Source: Tepidibacter hydrothermalis (GTDB taxonomy: Bacteria > Bacillota > Clostridia > Peptostreptococcales > Peptostreptococcaceae). Taken from it: DNA of 64,000 nt. Under the pieces are notes generated by a model. It saw nothing but the letters and a program-made list of their open reading frames with translations, had not been told where the DNA came from and ran no database searches. The position numbers and the translations under genes are program-made. Every line of letters starts with the position of its first letter. The stretch's first letter is position 1. This document shows, in pieces, positions 55,947-64,000 of this stretch. Location of the stretch: contig NZ_CP120733.1 of the NCBI RefSeq assembly GCF_029542625.1, positions 3,472,001-3,536,000 on the forward strand, read 5' to 3'.

Positions 55947-56603
55947 ATGACAAATACCAAAAGAGGACTTTTCATTTCTATAGAAGGACCTATAGGAGTT
56001 GGAAAAACTACATTATCTAATATACTAAACTCCCACTTCAATTCATTTTCTTTAAGAGAAATAGTTGAAGAAAACCCTTTTTTATCACAGTTTTATACAA
56101 ACATTAAAGAATATGCTCTTCAAACAGAATCATTCTTTTTCTTTAACAGAGTAAAACAACTAGAAGATATCGAGGATTCACTAAAAAAAGGTACTATGGT
56201 AATCAGTGATTACAATATAATTAAAAACTTAATATTTGCAGGTCTTACACTTAATAAAAAGCAATTCCATAAATACAAGCAAGTTTATGATATCTTTGTT
56301 AATGAACTACCTCAATCAGATATAATAATTCACCTAAACTCTAACACAGATACTTTAATGAAAAAAATAGCTCTTAGAGATCGAAACTTCGAAAGACAAA
56401 TGGATAGAAATTATATAGACAACCTAAGAGAAGAATACGAGTACTATTTTAATGAAAGATCTTTAAAACACTATTTTGGCGAGAAAACTCCAATTATAAT
56501 AAATGTAGATAATACAAACATGGATTTTATAAACTGCCAGAAGGATAGAGAATGGATTATCGAACAAGTAAAAAATAGCATTAAAAATTTAGGAGGCATC
56601 TAA
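55947..56603 (+). CDS. dgk: Deoxyguanosine kinase-like deoxynucleoside kinase
   Basis: 218 residues. P-loop EGPIGVGKTTL near 14, EEIVEENPFLSQFY-like segment, and SDYNIIKNLIFAGLTL in place of the DRS motif, as in Bacillus dGK. It phosphorylates deoxypurine nucleosides for salvage. ATG 55947 follows GAAGGTGA. It overlaps the next gene by one base (TAATG). Confidence 0.9.
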   Translation: MTNTKRGLFISIEGPIGVGKTTLSNILNSHFNSFSLREIVEENPFLSQFYTNIKEYALQTESFFFFNRVKQLEDIEDSLKKGTMVISDYNIIKNLIFAGLTLNKKQFHKYKQVYDIFVNELPQSDIIIHLNSNTDTLMKKIALRDRNFERQMDRNYIDNLREEYEYYFNERSLKHYFGEKTPIIINVDNTNMDFINCQKDREWIIEQVKNSIKNLGGI

Positions 56604-57268
56604 TGTTAACACTTATAAATAACAACACTTCATTAATACCTAGAAATGACAATGAAAACATATTTATAACTGTAGCTGGAAATGTAGGAGCAGGTAAGTC
56701 TACTATAACAAAGCTATTATCTCAAAAGCTTAATTTAAATTCTCACTTTGAAAAAGTAGATGATAACCCTTATTTAGATGATTTTTATACAGATCAAGAA
56801 AAATGGGGATTCCATCTTCAACTATATTTTCTAGCGCAAAGATTTAAACAGCAAAAATCAATAGCATCAAATGGATTTGATAATATACAGGATAGAAGTA
56901 TATATGAAGATGTTGAAATATTTGCAAAATCTTTATACGACAACGGTAAAATGAGCAAGAGAGACTTCGAAACTTATAGAGATTTGTTTTACGATATGAT
57001 ACCTCATTTAAAAAAGCCAAATCTTATGATATATCTAAACGGTTCTATCGACACTATAATAGATAGAATAAATTTAAGAGGTAGAGATATGGAGAAAAGA
57101 GTTCCTAGAGAATACTGGGAAAATCTTCATTCAAGATATGAGGGTTGGATAAATAGCTATACAGATTCTCCTATATTATATGTAAATATAGACAAAGTTG
57201 ATTTAATTGAAAAACCTGAGCAGTTAGATATTATAGCTGATGAAATAAAAAAAATACTAAATATATAG
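56603..57268 (+). CDS. dck: Deoxyadenosine/deoxycytidine kinase-like deoxynucleoside kinase
   Basis: 221 residues. The P-loop is VAGNVGAGKSTITK near 25, followed by DDNPYLDDFYTDQEKWGFHLQLYFLAQRFKQQK and the DRS motif in QDRSIYED near 95. Arg-rich lid RINLRGRDMEKRVPREYW is near 155. It closely resembles Bacillus dCK, and the pair order is dgk-dck. It is translationally coupled to dgk. Confidence 0.9.
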   Translation: MLTLINNNTSLIPRNDNENIFITVAGNVGAGKSTITKLLSQKLNLNSHFEKVDDNPYLDDFYTDQEKWGFHLQLYFLAQRFKQQKSIASNGFDNIQDRSIYEDVEIFAKSLYDNGKMSKRDFETYRDLFYDMIPHLKKPNLMIYLNGSIDTIIDRINLRGRDMEKRVPREYWENLHSRYEGWINSYTDSPILYVNIDKVDLIEKPEQLDIIADEIKKILNI

Positions 57269-57271
57269 TTC

Positions 57272-57305
57272 AAAAAGATGCTTATAAAATCTATAAGCAT
57301 CTTTT
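57272..57305. terminator. Bidirectional terminator between dck and amidohydrolase
   Basis: AAAAGATGCTTATA pairs with TATAAGCATCTTTT around 5 nt, within the 3' ends of both convergent transcripts. Confidence 0.88.
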
Positions 57306-58202
57306 ATTATTTTGATAAACATATTTAATTTCATCACTATTTAAGTTACAGGCTTTTATTCCATTTTCTATAGCCATATTGATTACATCTTCTTTTTTTA
57401 TACCAGATTTTATTAAATGATTCACCTCATCAAATGTACCCTGCACATGTCTTACCTTGTAACAGCCGCTATCACTCCCTAATGCTATTTTAACTCCCAG
57501 GCTATAACCTAATCCTACTGAATCCAAATGTTCTTTATACACCCTGTCTATTACATTAGAACAGTTCTTAAATTTATTATCTCCCTTTATTAGATTTCCA
57601 AGTGGAGATAAGGTTGGTACCCATATAATATTTTTTTCTGCCATTTTGTAAATTTCTCTCTCTTTTATAAAGTAACCATGCTCTATAGTATCAACTCCAC
57701 ACTCAATAGCCATATCAATTCCATATGATGAATTAACATGTGCCATAACAGGTATACCATTGTATTTTGATATATTTACAATATACTCAAGTTCTTTTTT
57801 ATTAAAAAATATGTCTATATTATCAGTATACTTATTAAAATCAACAAGTCCACTCAAAACTATTTTTAAATGATCTAATTTTTGAGATTTTAAATAATCA
57901 AATAGATTTTTGAAATCATCCACATCTCTAACAGATGATCCTAAAAATTTACCATATCGCCCTTCCTTATATACAGCTTTAACAGGAGATTTAAATATAA
58001 TTTTTTCTTCCTTTGCTATTTTTCTAGCTATACTAGATATTTCTCCATCATCTCCACCATCTCTCAAAACATAAATCCCCATTTTTTTATATTCTTTAAA
58101 TTTTTTTCTTATAATTTTTCCTATTTCTTCTGTTTTTGATAACTCTCTAGCTTTTTTGAAATCTACCCCATCAAGTGATATGTGTATATGACAATCTATC
58201 AT
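57291..58202 (-). CDS. Amidohydrolase-family metal-dependent hydrolase
   Basis: 303 residues. The metal motif HIHIS (MIDCHIHISLDG) starts right at the N-terminus, so the small beta-domain usual in dihydroorotase/imidazolonepropionase-type members is missing. PVMAHVNSSYG near 155 and IEHGYFIKE near 175 are the later His motifs, and LGSDSGCYKVRHVQGTF near 250 has the catalytic Asp. The substrate is unknown. It is monocistronic. Confidence 0.85.
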   Translation of the reverse strand: MIDCHIHISLDGVDFKKARELSKTEEIGKIIRKKFKEYKKMGIYVLRDGGDDGEISSIARKIAKEEKIIFKSPVKAVYKEGRYGKFLGSSVRDVDDFKNLFDYLKSQKLDHLKIVLSGLVDFNKYTDNIDIFFNKKELEYIVNISKYNGIPVMAHVNSSYGIDMAIECGVDTIEHGYFIKEREIYKMAEKNIIWVPTLSPLGNLIKGDNKFKNCSNVIDRVYKEHLDSVGLGYSLGVKIALGSDSGCYKVRHVQGTFDEVNHLIKSGIKKEDVINMAIENGIKACNLNSDEIKYVYQNNKRCL

Positions 58203-58276
58203 ATTTTATTCCCCTTTCAAACATATTTCCCGAGAAATATAAAATTTGTATAATGCTAGGAATAGCCTTAGTATAT

Positions 58277-58311
58277 AAAAAGACGACTTAAATTTTTTAA
58301 GTCGTCTTTTT
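58277..58311 (-). terminator. Terminator after the HPr-like gene
   Basis: AAAAAGACGACTTAAA/TTTAAGTCGTCTTTTT with a very short loop. Confidence 0.9.
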
Positions 58312-58312
58312 C

Positions 58313-58552
58313 TTACTCTTCTTTAAGATGTGATCCCTGCATTAAAAATGTCAGTACTTGTTTAGCTTCTACTTCATCCTCAACATCTACAACTATTTCA
58401 TCAGGATTTTCATTTACTATATACATAGCTCCTATCATAGACTTTGCATTTACAGAATACTCTCCAGATTTCAAGTATACCTTTCCTTTTAACTTAGATA
58501 CAAATTCTACAAATCTGTTTATATCCTCAACCTTCATAAAAGTTACTCTCAT
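58313..58552 (-). CDS. HPr-fold protein lacking the phosphorylatable histidine
   Basis: 79 residues. The C-terminal part GEYSVNAKSMIGAMYIVNENPDEIVVDVEDEVEAKQVLTFL matches HPr, including the Ser46-like regulatory serine region (AKSMIGAM). The N-terminal active-site stretch, normally LHARPA, reads KVEDINRFVEF, so His15 is absent and it cannot carry PTS phosphate. A regulatory role through the serine side is possible. ATG 58552 follows AAGGAGGAA. It lies downstream of a PAS kinase. Confidence 0.85.
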   Translation of the reverse strand: MRVTFMKVEDINRFVEFVSKLKGKVYLKSGEYSVNAKSMIGAMYIVNENPDEIVVDVEDEVEAKQVLTFLMQGSHLKEE

Positions 58553-58590
58553 TTTATTTCCTCCTTTACTATTTATTGCTTTCATTTTAA

Positions 58591-60444
58591 TTATAATGAA
58601 TATATGTCCGAAAATTCAATATTTATTTTTTCAACCAAATTATTATTATAACTACATTCTTCCTCAATCTCATAATTATTATTACAATTGTTATACGGAA
58701 ATCTTATGAATGTTTGAGTGCCTATTCCCACTTCACTTGTGACCCATATGTGTCCATTATGTTTTTCTACTAAAGATTTTACAAGAGATAGTCCCACTCC
58801 GCTTCCTTCGTGTTTTCTTTTTAAAGACCCATCTACTTGAGTAAATCTATCGAATATAGTTTCTATTTTATCCTTTGGTATTCCTATTCCATCATCTTTT
58901 ATAGTTATCAGTATACCCTCATTATCATTGTATATATTTACCCATATACATCCACCTTTATCAGTATTTTTTATAGAATTTGATAATATATTTAATATTA
59001 TTCTCTCTATTATATCTGCATCACAAAGAATTATTTTTTCCTCTAAATCGGTATCGAATATTATATCTATCCCATTTAATTTTGCAAATTCTACTACTGA
59101 CTGAGTTATACTTTCTATTATATAGATAATATTGTAATTTCTATATTTAATCTCGAAAGAATCGTATTCTAGCTTTGTAATGTCCATAATATTATTAATA
59201 AGTCTTAATAATCTAAGACAGTTTTGATTCGCCATATTTATGTATTTATTAAATTTCTCAGGTTTTATTTTTATGCAATCATCATTTTTGTAAGTATTCA
59301 ATAATTGAATAGTTCCAAGTATTACATTTAAAGGTGTTTTAAATTCATGAGACATATTGCAAAAAAATTCAGTCTTTATTCTATCATGATGAATGGTTTT
59401 CTCTAATAGTTCTTCATTTTCCTCTATTATCTTTAATAGCTTATCATTAGCCTCTTTTCTCTGTGTTATATCTCTAGCAATAGATAATATAACTTTTTTA
59501 CTATCAAAATCGAATAGATGCCAGTTTATTTCAACTGGTATTTTAGTTCCATTCTTAGTTACATGAATAGTTTCATATGTTATACGTCTTAATTCGTTTA
59601 GTTTCATTAAAGCTTCTTTATACTTATTATATGATTTATCATCTCTTATATCATATGGCGTCATATTTAATAATTCTTCTTTGGTATATCCAAGTCTTTC
59701 GCAAGCACTTTTATTAACTTCTATATACTTATTTATACAGTTATTGTCCAATTGTATAAGGGCAATAGCATCTCCTGCATTATGGAATAAAGCCTTAAAT
59801 TTTTCTTCACTCTGCTTTAACTCTATCTGACTTTCTTTCATCTCTGTTATATCTGTATACGTTCCCATAAATTTTATTATTCTGCCATTTTCATCCCAAA
59901 TACCTTGTCCTCTATCTAGTACCCATATGTACGTTCCATCTTTTTTTCTCATTCTGTATTCTATTATAAATTCATCTGTTTTTTTATCCATATAATCATA
60001 TATTTTTTTAAATACATAATCATAATCATCTGGATGTATTAATTTAAACCAATCTTCTTCTGAATTTGATATTTCATGATCTTTATATCCTAGTATACTT
60101 TTCCATTTATACGGAAATAATATATGATTTTTCTCTACATCCCAACACCAAAGACCACCTGTTGTATTATTTATCACAAATTTATATTGTTCATCATTTA
60201 CTTCAATTTCATTTTTTAAATTTTTAATAATTCTAATATATTTATCTATTACAATATAAAAGCCTATACACGTTATAACTATACATATATTGCATTTTAT
60301 GTAATTGAACATTATAAATTTATCTATACTTTTAAACATATGTCCTATTATATAATCACTCGTATAAACAAATATCTTTGCAATAATGGCATATATACAT
60401 ACAATTTTAATGGCATATATTCTTTCTTTTTTTATGCTAATCAT
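58591..60444 (-). CDS. Membrane PAS-PAS sensor histidine kinase
   Basis: 617 residues. Two N-terminal membrane helices (about 8-30, 42-65), a PAS/PAC around 85-205 (GLWCWDVEKNHILFPYKWKSILGY), a second PAS/PAC around 210-335 (GDAIALIQLDN), then HisKA with FFCNMSHEFKTPLNVILG near 365. HATPase_c has ILSNSIKNTDKGG, DDGIGIPKDKIETIFDRF and GSGVGLSLVKSLVEKHNG. No response regulator gene is adjacent, so the partner is unknown. It runs 38 bp into the HPr-like gene. Confidence 0.92.
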   Translation of the reverse strand: MISIKKERIYAIKIVCIYAIIAKIFVYTSDYIIGHMFKSIDKFIMFNYIKCNICIVITCIGFYIVIDKYIRIIKNLKNEIEVNDEQYKFVINNTTGGLWCWDVEKNHILFPYKWKSILGYKDHEISNSEEDWFKLIHPDDYDYVFKKIYDYMDKKTDEFIIEYRMRKKDGTYIWVLDRGQGIWDENGRIIKFMGTYTDITEMKESQIELKQSEEKFKALFHNAGDAIALIQLDNNCINKYIEVNKSACERLGYTKEELLNMTPYDIRDDKSYNKYKEALMKLNELRRITYETIHVTKNGTKIPVEINWHLFDFDSKKVILSIARDITQRKEANDKLLKIIEENEELLEKTIHHDRIKTEFFCNMSHEFKTPLNVILGTIQLLNTYKNDDCIKIKPEKFNKYINMANQNCLRLLRLINNIMDITKLEYDSFEIKYRNYNIIYIIESITQSVVEFAKLNGIDIIFDTDLEEKIILCDADIIERIILNILSNSIKNTDKGGCIWVNIYNDNEGILITIKDDGIGIPKDKIETIFDRFTQVDGSLKRKHEGSGVGLSLVKSLVEKHNGHIWVTSEVGIGTQTFIRFPYNNCNNNYEIEEECSYNNNLVEKINIEFSDIYSL

Positions 60445-60600
60445 TAATATCCCCCTAATAACATAAATTGCATTTTTCTACTTCTCCATCTAAAATAATA
60501 CCATATAAACCATAATATTACATTATATAATGAAAATTCTACCTATTTATACTTGGTTTTTTTATATACAATTAGAATCATTATATAATATGATTAAATC

Positions 60601-60639
60601 AAAAAAAATCAGATAGAGTAAATTTACTCTATCTGATTT
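60601..60639 (-). terminator. Glutamate dehydrogenase terminator
   Basis: AAATCAGATAGAGTAAA and its perfect complement meet without a loop. Eight T residues follow on the minus strand. Confidence 0.93.
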
Positions 60640-60650
60640 AAATTTTATTA

Positions 60651-62021
60651 TTAGTAATTTCCTTGAGCTACCATTGCATCCGCAACTTTTAAGAATCCAG
60701 CTACGTTAGCTCCAGCAACTAAGTTATATCCAAATCCATACTCTTCTGCAGCAGCTTTAGCATTTGCATGTATGTTTATCATTATATTATGAAGTTTAGC
60801 ATCTACTTCTTCTGCAGTCCAAGCAAGTCTCATACTGTTTTGAGACATTTCAAGAGCAGAAACTGCAACTCCACCAGCATTAGCTGCTTTAGCAGGTCCA
60901 ACTATTAATCCATTCTCTAAGAAATACTCAACAGCTTCGTTAGTACATGGCATATTAGCACCTTCACAAACGTACTTAATTCCATTTGCTACTATTTGTT
61001 TAGCATGCTCTATAGTAATATCATTTTGAATAGCACAAGGCATTATGATATCAACTTTTTGTCCCCATGGCTTTTGTCCAGCTATGAATTCGCATCCAAA
61101 CTTATCAGCATAATCCTTAACTCTTGCACCTTTGTTCTCTTTTAACATTTCTACTAAGTAATTGATCTTCTCATCAGTTACGATACCATCTTTATCGTAG
61201 ATGTATCCATCTGGTCCAGAAAGTGTAACAACCTTTCCTCCAAGATCTCTAACTTTTTGGCATGCTCCCCAAGCAACATTACCAAATCCAGAAACTGCAA
61301 CAGTCTTTCCTTCGAAAGTATCTCCTACATGCTTTAACATTTCATTACAGAAGTAAGATACTCCAAATCCAGTAGCTTCAGGTCTTACTAAACTTCCTCC
61401 ATATGGAAGTCCTTTTCCTGTAAGTACTCCGTTTTCGAAAACTCCTTTTATTCTTCTGTAGTGTCCGTATAGGTATCCAATTTCTCTTCCTCCAACACCG
61501 ATATCTCCAGCTGGAACGTCTACATCTGGTCCTATATGTCTGTAAAGCTCAGTCATGAAGCTTTGGCAGAATCTCATTATTTCTTCATCTGATTTTCCTC
61601 TAGCATCGAAATCAGATCCACCTTTTCCTCCTCCTATTGGAAGTCCAGTTAATGAATTCTTGAATATTTGCTCAAATCCTAAGAATTTGATTATACCTAT
61701 GTAAACTGAAGGATGGAATCTAAGTCCTCCTTTGTAAGGTCCTATAGCTCCGTTGAATTGAACTCTCATTCCACGGTTAACTTGGATATTTCCTGCATCA
61801 TCAACCCAAGGTACTCTGAATACTATTTGTCTTTCTGGCTCAGTTATTCTTTCTAATATGTTAGCTTTTATATATTCTGGACGTTTTTCTAAAACTGGAG
61901 CTAAAGTATTTAATACCTCTTCAACAGCTTGTAAAAACTCAGGCTCTGCACTATTTCTTTTTGTAACATTTTCCATAACATTAGATATGTAATCTTTAGC
62001 ACTTAAAATTTCTCTTGACAT
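60651..62021 (-). CDS. gdhA: Glutamate dehydrogenase (hexameric, GdhA type)
   Basis: 456 residues, close to the Clostridium symbiosum type of about 450. RVQFNGAIGPYKGGLRFHPSV near 95 and the catalytic Lys region GLPIGGGKGGSDFD near 125-138, with DVPAGDIGVGGREIGY near 165, form the substrate site. The dinucleotide fold begins at TVAVSGFGNVAWGA near 240. It interconverts glutamate and 2-oxoglutarate plus ammonia. Cofactor preference cannot be decided by eye. Promoter and operator-like palindrome are visible upstream. Confidence 0.95.
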   Translation of the reverse strand: MSREILSAKDYISNVMENVTKRNSAEPEFLQAVEEVLNTLAPVLEKRPEYIKANILERITEPERQIVFRVPWVDDAGNIQVNRGMRVQFNGAIGPYKGGLRFHPSVYIGIIKFLGFEQIFKNSLTGLPIGGGKGGSDFDARGKSDEEIMRFCQSFMTELYRHIGPDVDVPAGDIGVGGREIGYLYGHYRRIKGVFENGVLTGKGLPYGGSLVRPEATGFGVSYFCNEMLKHVGDTFEGKTVAVSGFGNVAWGACQKVRDLGGKVVTLSGPDGYIYDKDGIVTDEKINYLVEMLKENKGARVKDYADKFGCEFIAGQKPWGQKVDIIMPCAIQNDITIEHAKQIVANGIKYVCEGANMPCTNEAVEYFLENGLIVGPAKAANAGGVAVSALEMSQNSMRLAWTAEEVDAKLHNIMINIHANAKAAAEEYGFGYNLVAGANVAGFLKVADAMVAQGNY

Positions 62022-62090
62022 TTAAGTAAACCCCCTCTAATTAATGTTAATTATTTGGTATTTCATTTAAAGTTGTGATTTGTCGAATTT

Positions 62091-62106
62091 GGGAAAATGT
62101 TTTCCC
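62091..62106. promoter_or_regulatory. Perfect palindrome in the gdhA leader
   Basis: GGGAAAATGTTTTCCC lies just downstream of the promoter -10 box, an operator-like position. Confidence 0.5.
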
Positions 62107-62119
62107 ACTTCTTGAATAA

Positions 62120-62149
62120 ATTATAACATACTAAAATTTAACTTGTAAA
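62120..62149 (-). promoter_or_regulatory. Sigma-A promoter of gdhA
   Basis: TTTACA (62149-62144), 18-bp spacer, TATAAT (62125-62120). Confidence 0.7.
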
Positions 62150-62172
62150 CACATTAAATAGTTATTTATTTT

Positions 62173-62976
62173 TTAACAAATATCTACTACATGTATATTT
62201 ATACTGTTAACGCTTAGAAGCGTTGTATTCTCTAGTGTATCCATTATTTTTTTCTGTATATTTTCGCATTGTCTTAATATTTCGACTATTTTAAGCTTCA
62301 CTTTTATATCAATTTTTATGCCTGATTTGTTGTGTTTTATCTCTATAGAGCTTATTTGACATACATCTTCAAATTTAGTCATTTCATATGTAACTATTTG
62401 TCGTATAGCTTTCTGAGATATATAATACTTACCCATATAACTAAAAGTAGGTCTTATAAGAGTCTTTTCAAATTCCTTTATATCACTATTTTTGTCCTTA
62501 AATAAAAGTTTAATAGGATTTGTAAAAAGACCAGAGAAATGTTTTTTAACTTCGAAAGTTGGAAGTGGTATTATATGAATTCCTTTTTCCATTCTATTTT
62601 TCTTAGCTTCTTCCATCTCTTCTTTTGTAGCTATATCTTCCATATTTATTTTTTTATAAATATCAGGTAGTTCTAATCTATTTTTTATTCTATTTATCAT
62701 CTTCCAAGATGTCCCTATTATTAATATACTTCCAACATTATTATCATTTATAGCCTTTATCATGTTCTTTCTATTATCTATATCTTCAAATATAGCTCTC
62801 TTAACAGCCTCCATCTTGGTAGAAGCATTCTTAGCTGAAACACCAGTTACTATACAATTTTTATGTATAAGAATTCCATCATCTATTATATAATCTATAT
62901 CATTTTCATGTGCTATTCTTAATGCTCTATAACTCTTTCCAGTTCCACTAGCCCCACAAAGTGCATATACCTTCAT
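62173..62976 (-). CDS. P-loop NTPase fused to an Asp23-like domain
   Basis: 267 residues. The Walker A GASGTGKSYRALRI is at residues 8-21, with a kinase-like core to about 120. The C-terminal 90 residues (GKYYISQKAIRQIVTYEMTKFEDVCQISSIEIKHNKSGIKIDIKVKLK; VNSINIHVVDI) resemble Asp23/DUF322 envelope-stress proteins. I know no function for the combination. It is monocistronic, with RBS-led ATG 62976. Confidence 0.7.
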   Translation of the reverse strand: MKVYALCGASGTGKSYRALRIAHENDIDYIIDDGILIHKNCIVTGVSAKNASTKMEAVKRAIFEDIDNRKNMIKAINDNNVGSILIIGTSWKMINRIKNRLELPDIYKKINMEDIATKEEMEEAKKNRMEKGIHIIPLPTFEVKKHFSGLFTNPIKLLFKDKNSDIKEFEKTLIRPTFSYMGKYYISQKAIRQIVTYEMTKFEDVCQISSIEIKHNKSGIKIDIKVKLKIVEILRQCENIQKKIMDTLENTTLLSVNSINIHVVDIC

Positions 62977-63068
62977 AAAAATACCTCTCTTTACTTTAAA
63001 CTCTACATATATTATAACCCTATTTAGGTATATTTTGCTTATTTTATATGTATTTAATGTAGGTTATC

Positions 63069-63124
63069 AAAAAACATCTATGGAAATACCGTGAATACAA
63101 CTACATTTTCATAGAAAGTTTTTT
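63069..63124 (-). terminator. Terminator downstream of ncRNA copy 3
   Basis: Interrupted stem AAAAAAC-TCTATG/CATAGA-GTTTTTT with T6 on the minus strand. It lies before the P-loop gene and can only serve the transcript of the 63214-63414 element. Confidence 0.65.
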
Positions 63125-63213
63125 AATATAAGTTCCTATAACATAAAATTAATCTTACCTCTATCTTAAGAAATTTTTTTATTATATCCATCTAAAATTT
63201 AAAAACTACACTT

Positions 63214-63414
63214 AAAAAATGAAGGGGTTTAAAATGTTAGAGAATGGTTTAAATGTTTTTGCTTAAAACTTGTATTATGTCGTTTGAATATACGTTAAGA
63301 AAGTTCGTTGTCTGACCAACGGGAGTTTAGAACTTTTAGGATATTCAATAAGACAGAACACTTAGTTTTAAGCAAAAAATTTAATACATTATCGGTATTT
63401 TAATCTACTTTATT
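63214..63414 (-). ncRNA. Candidate structured RNA/palindromic element, copy 3
   Basis: Almost identical in its core (about 63288-63345, GTCTGACC and GGGAGTTTAGAAC) to copy 2. The inner stem GCTTAAAACT/AGTTTTAAGC is perfect, and the outer arms pair with G-U wobbles. It is preceded by the DUF1667 terminator (63471-63514) and followed by one at 63069-63124 on the minus strand, so a separate transcript is likely. Confidence 0.55.
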
Positions 63415-63470
63415 TTCCGATTAAACACATAAATCTTCTTTATACAATTATTGAACTATAAACATTACAA

Positions 63471-63514
63471 AAAAATGAAAATGAAGGTTAATTTCATAAC
63501 CCTCATTTTCATTT
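63471..63514 (-). terminator. Terminator of the DUF1667 operon
   Basis: AAATGAAAATGA-GGTT pairs with AACC-TCATTTTCATTT; seven T residues follow on the minus strand. Confidence 0.88.
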
Positions 63515-63546
63515 AATCACATAATTATGGTTATTAAGTTTTATTT

Positions 63547-63912
63547 TTATGATACCTTACACATATCTCTACTAGCAACTATATTAATCCCAGTCCCTAA
63601 TACATTCTCAACAATTATATCTCCAACCATTACAGGCGCTTCAATCTCTACATCATCAAGTAGTTCCATAAGCTCGAATATAAGCTCTTTTGGTATTGAA
63701 TCACTAGTTTTTACAGGTACTAATCTTAAAGCTCCATCCTTTATTTTAACAGTACTTGTAACCATTCTCTTAGGAGCTGTCATTTCTTCTACTCCGTATT
63801 TTTCTCCTCTTTTACATGTATTTCCTGTAACTGTATAAGTTTTATCTTCATTCTTTTTTACTGTCAATCTGCAACCTACAGGACATACTATACAAGTAAT
63901 ATTTTTTTCCAT
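63547..63912 (-). CDS. DUF1667 family protein
   Basis: 121 residues. The N-terminal ITCIVCPVGCRLTV and GNTCKRGEKYGVEEM cysteines (Cys-x2-Cys-x3-Cys ... Cys) probably bind zinc or an Fe-S cluster. PKRMVTSTVKIKDG and VPVKTSDSIPKELIFELM follow. Family members usually follow an FAD-dependent oxidoreductase and a GlpA-like protein in anaerobes, which fits the gene ending just upstream. ATG 63912 after GGAGG is the start. Confidence 0.88.
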   Translation of the reverse strand: MEKNITCIVCPVGCRLTVKKNEDKTYTVTGNTCKRGEKYGVEEMTAPKRMVTSTVKIKDGALRLVPVKTSDSIPKELIFELMELLDDVEIEAPVMVGDIIVENVLGTGINIVASRDMCKVS

Positions 63913-63914
63913 TA

Positions 63915-64000
63915 TTAAGCCTCCTCTACACAAACACTTATATTACCTTTTAGATTTTTAATAAGTTCTGCACTTAACTTTAAGTTTTCCATTTCTGAAG
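63915..64000 (-). CDS. 3' end of an upstream gene, probable FAD-dependent oxidoreductase
   Basis: One minus-strand frame is open from the window edge to TAA at 63917-63915, encoding a final 27 or so residues ending KNLKGNISVCVEEA. The stop overlaps the ribosome-site region of the DUF1667 gene. The family assignment comes only from the usual gene order, not from these residues. Confidence 0.45.
   Translation of the reverse strand, partial: SEMENLKLSAELIKNLKGNISVCVEEA

Overview
The window is low-GC, AT-rich chromosomal DNA from an anaerobic member of the Clostridia. Gene content and style suggest the Peptostreptococcaceae (relatives of Clostridioides difficile), but no marker here fixes the genus. 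Indicators are the single-chain PurL in a purE-C-F-M-N-H-D-L operon, a B12-riboswitch-controlled cobT, a CIRCE-controlled groESL, the dgk/dck pair and many strong GC hairpins followed by T-runs.

Layout: 2-256 is the end of a DUF554 membrane protein. 476-11597 is the minus-strand purine operon, followed upstream by a hypoxanthine/guanine permease with its own guanine riboswitch. 13696-18825 holds a chemoreceptor, an agrBD quorum-peptide pair and two AgrC-like kinases without an AgrA. 19149-21166 is a more GC-rich rhodanese/LysR pair. 21369-33868 is an integrated element of about 12.5 kb sitting exactly at the 3' end of guaA. 33857-36860 is guaBA under a guanine riboswitch. 37423-39391 is larC (frameshifted) and larB for the nickel-pincer cofactor. 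Arginase, a PAS/PP2C phosphatase, groESL, cardiolipin synthase and an 8-oxoguanine glycosylase follow. 46882-53531 is a sigma-54-controlled cluster: BCCT transporter, carnitine-type acyltransferase, two-subunit UxaA/SAF dehydratase and their PAS-AAA-HTH activator. The right end has the cobalamin riboswitch and cobT, a CheY, deoxynucleoside kinases, an amidohydrolase, a degenerate HPr, a PAS histidine kinase, glutamate dehydrogenase, a P-loop/Asp23-like fusion and a DUF1667 protein.

The integrated element looks like a phage satellite (PICI-like) rather than a complete prophage. It has a tyrosine integrase, a divergent repressor/early-promoter switch with four operators exactly 30 bp apart, a small replication module with helically phased iterons beside an AT-rich tract, two small-terminase-like proteins and a sigma-like late regulator. 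It has no large terminase, portal or capsid. Unusually it carries one tail gene, an 804-residue tape measure protein, which could mean that it reshapes helper-phage tails.

Three families of dispersed intergenic repeats are present. The most striking is a roughly 200-nt near-palindromic element (copies at 10901, 41907 and 63214) with a conserved apical core and apparently compensatory stem changes. Two copies are bracketed by minus-strand terminators, as expected for an independent small RNA. The second is a REP-like hairpin repeat found in the 5' regions of purE, guaB and cobT. The third is a 69-bp repeat at 264 and 17770. The sigma-54 cluster is the best candidate for an undescribed metabolic pathway, possibly for a quaternary-amine hydroxy acid such as carnitine.
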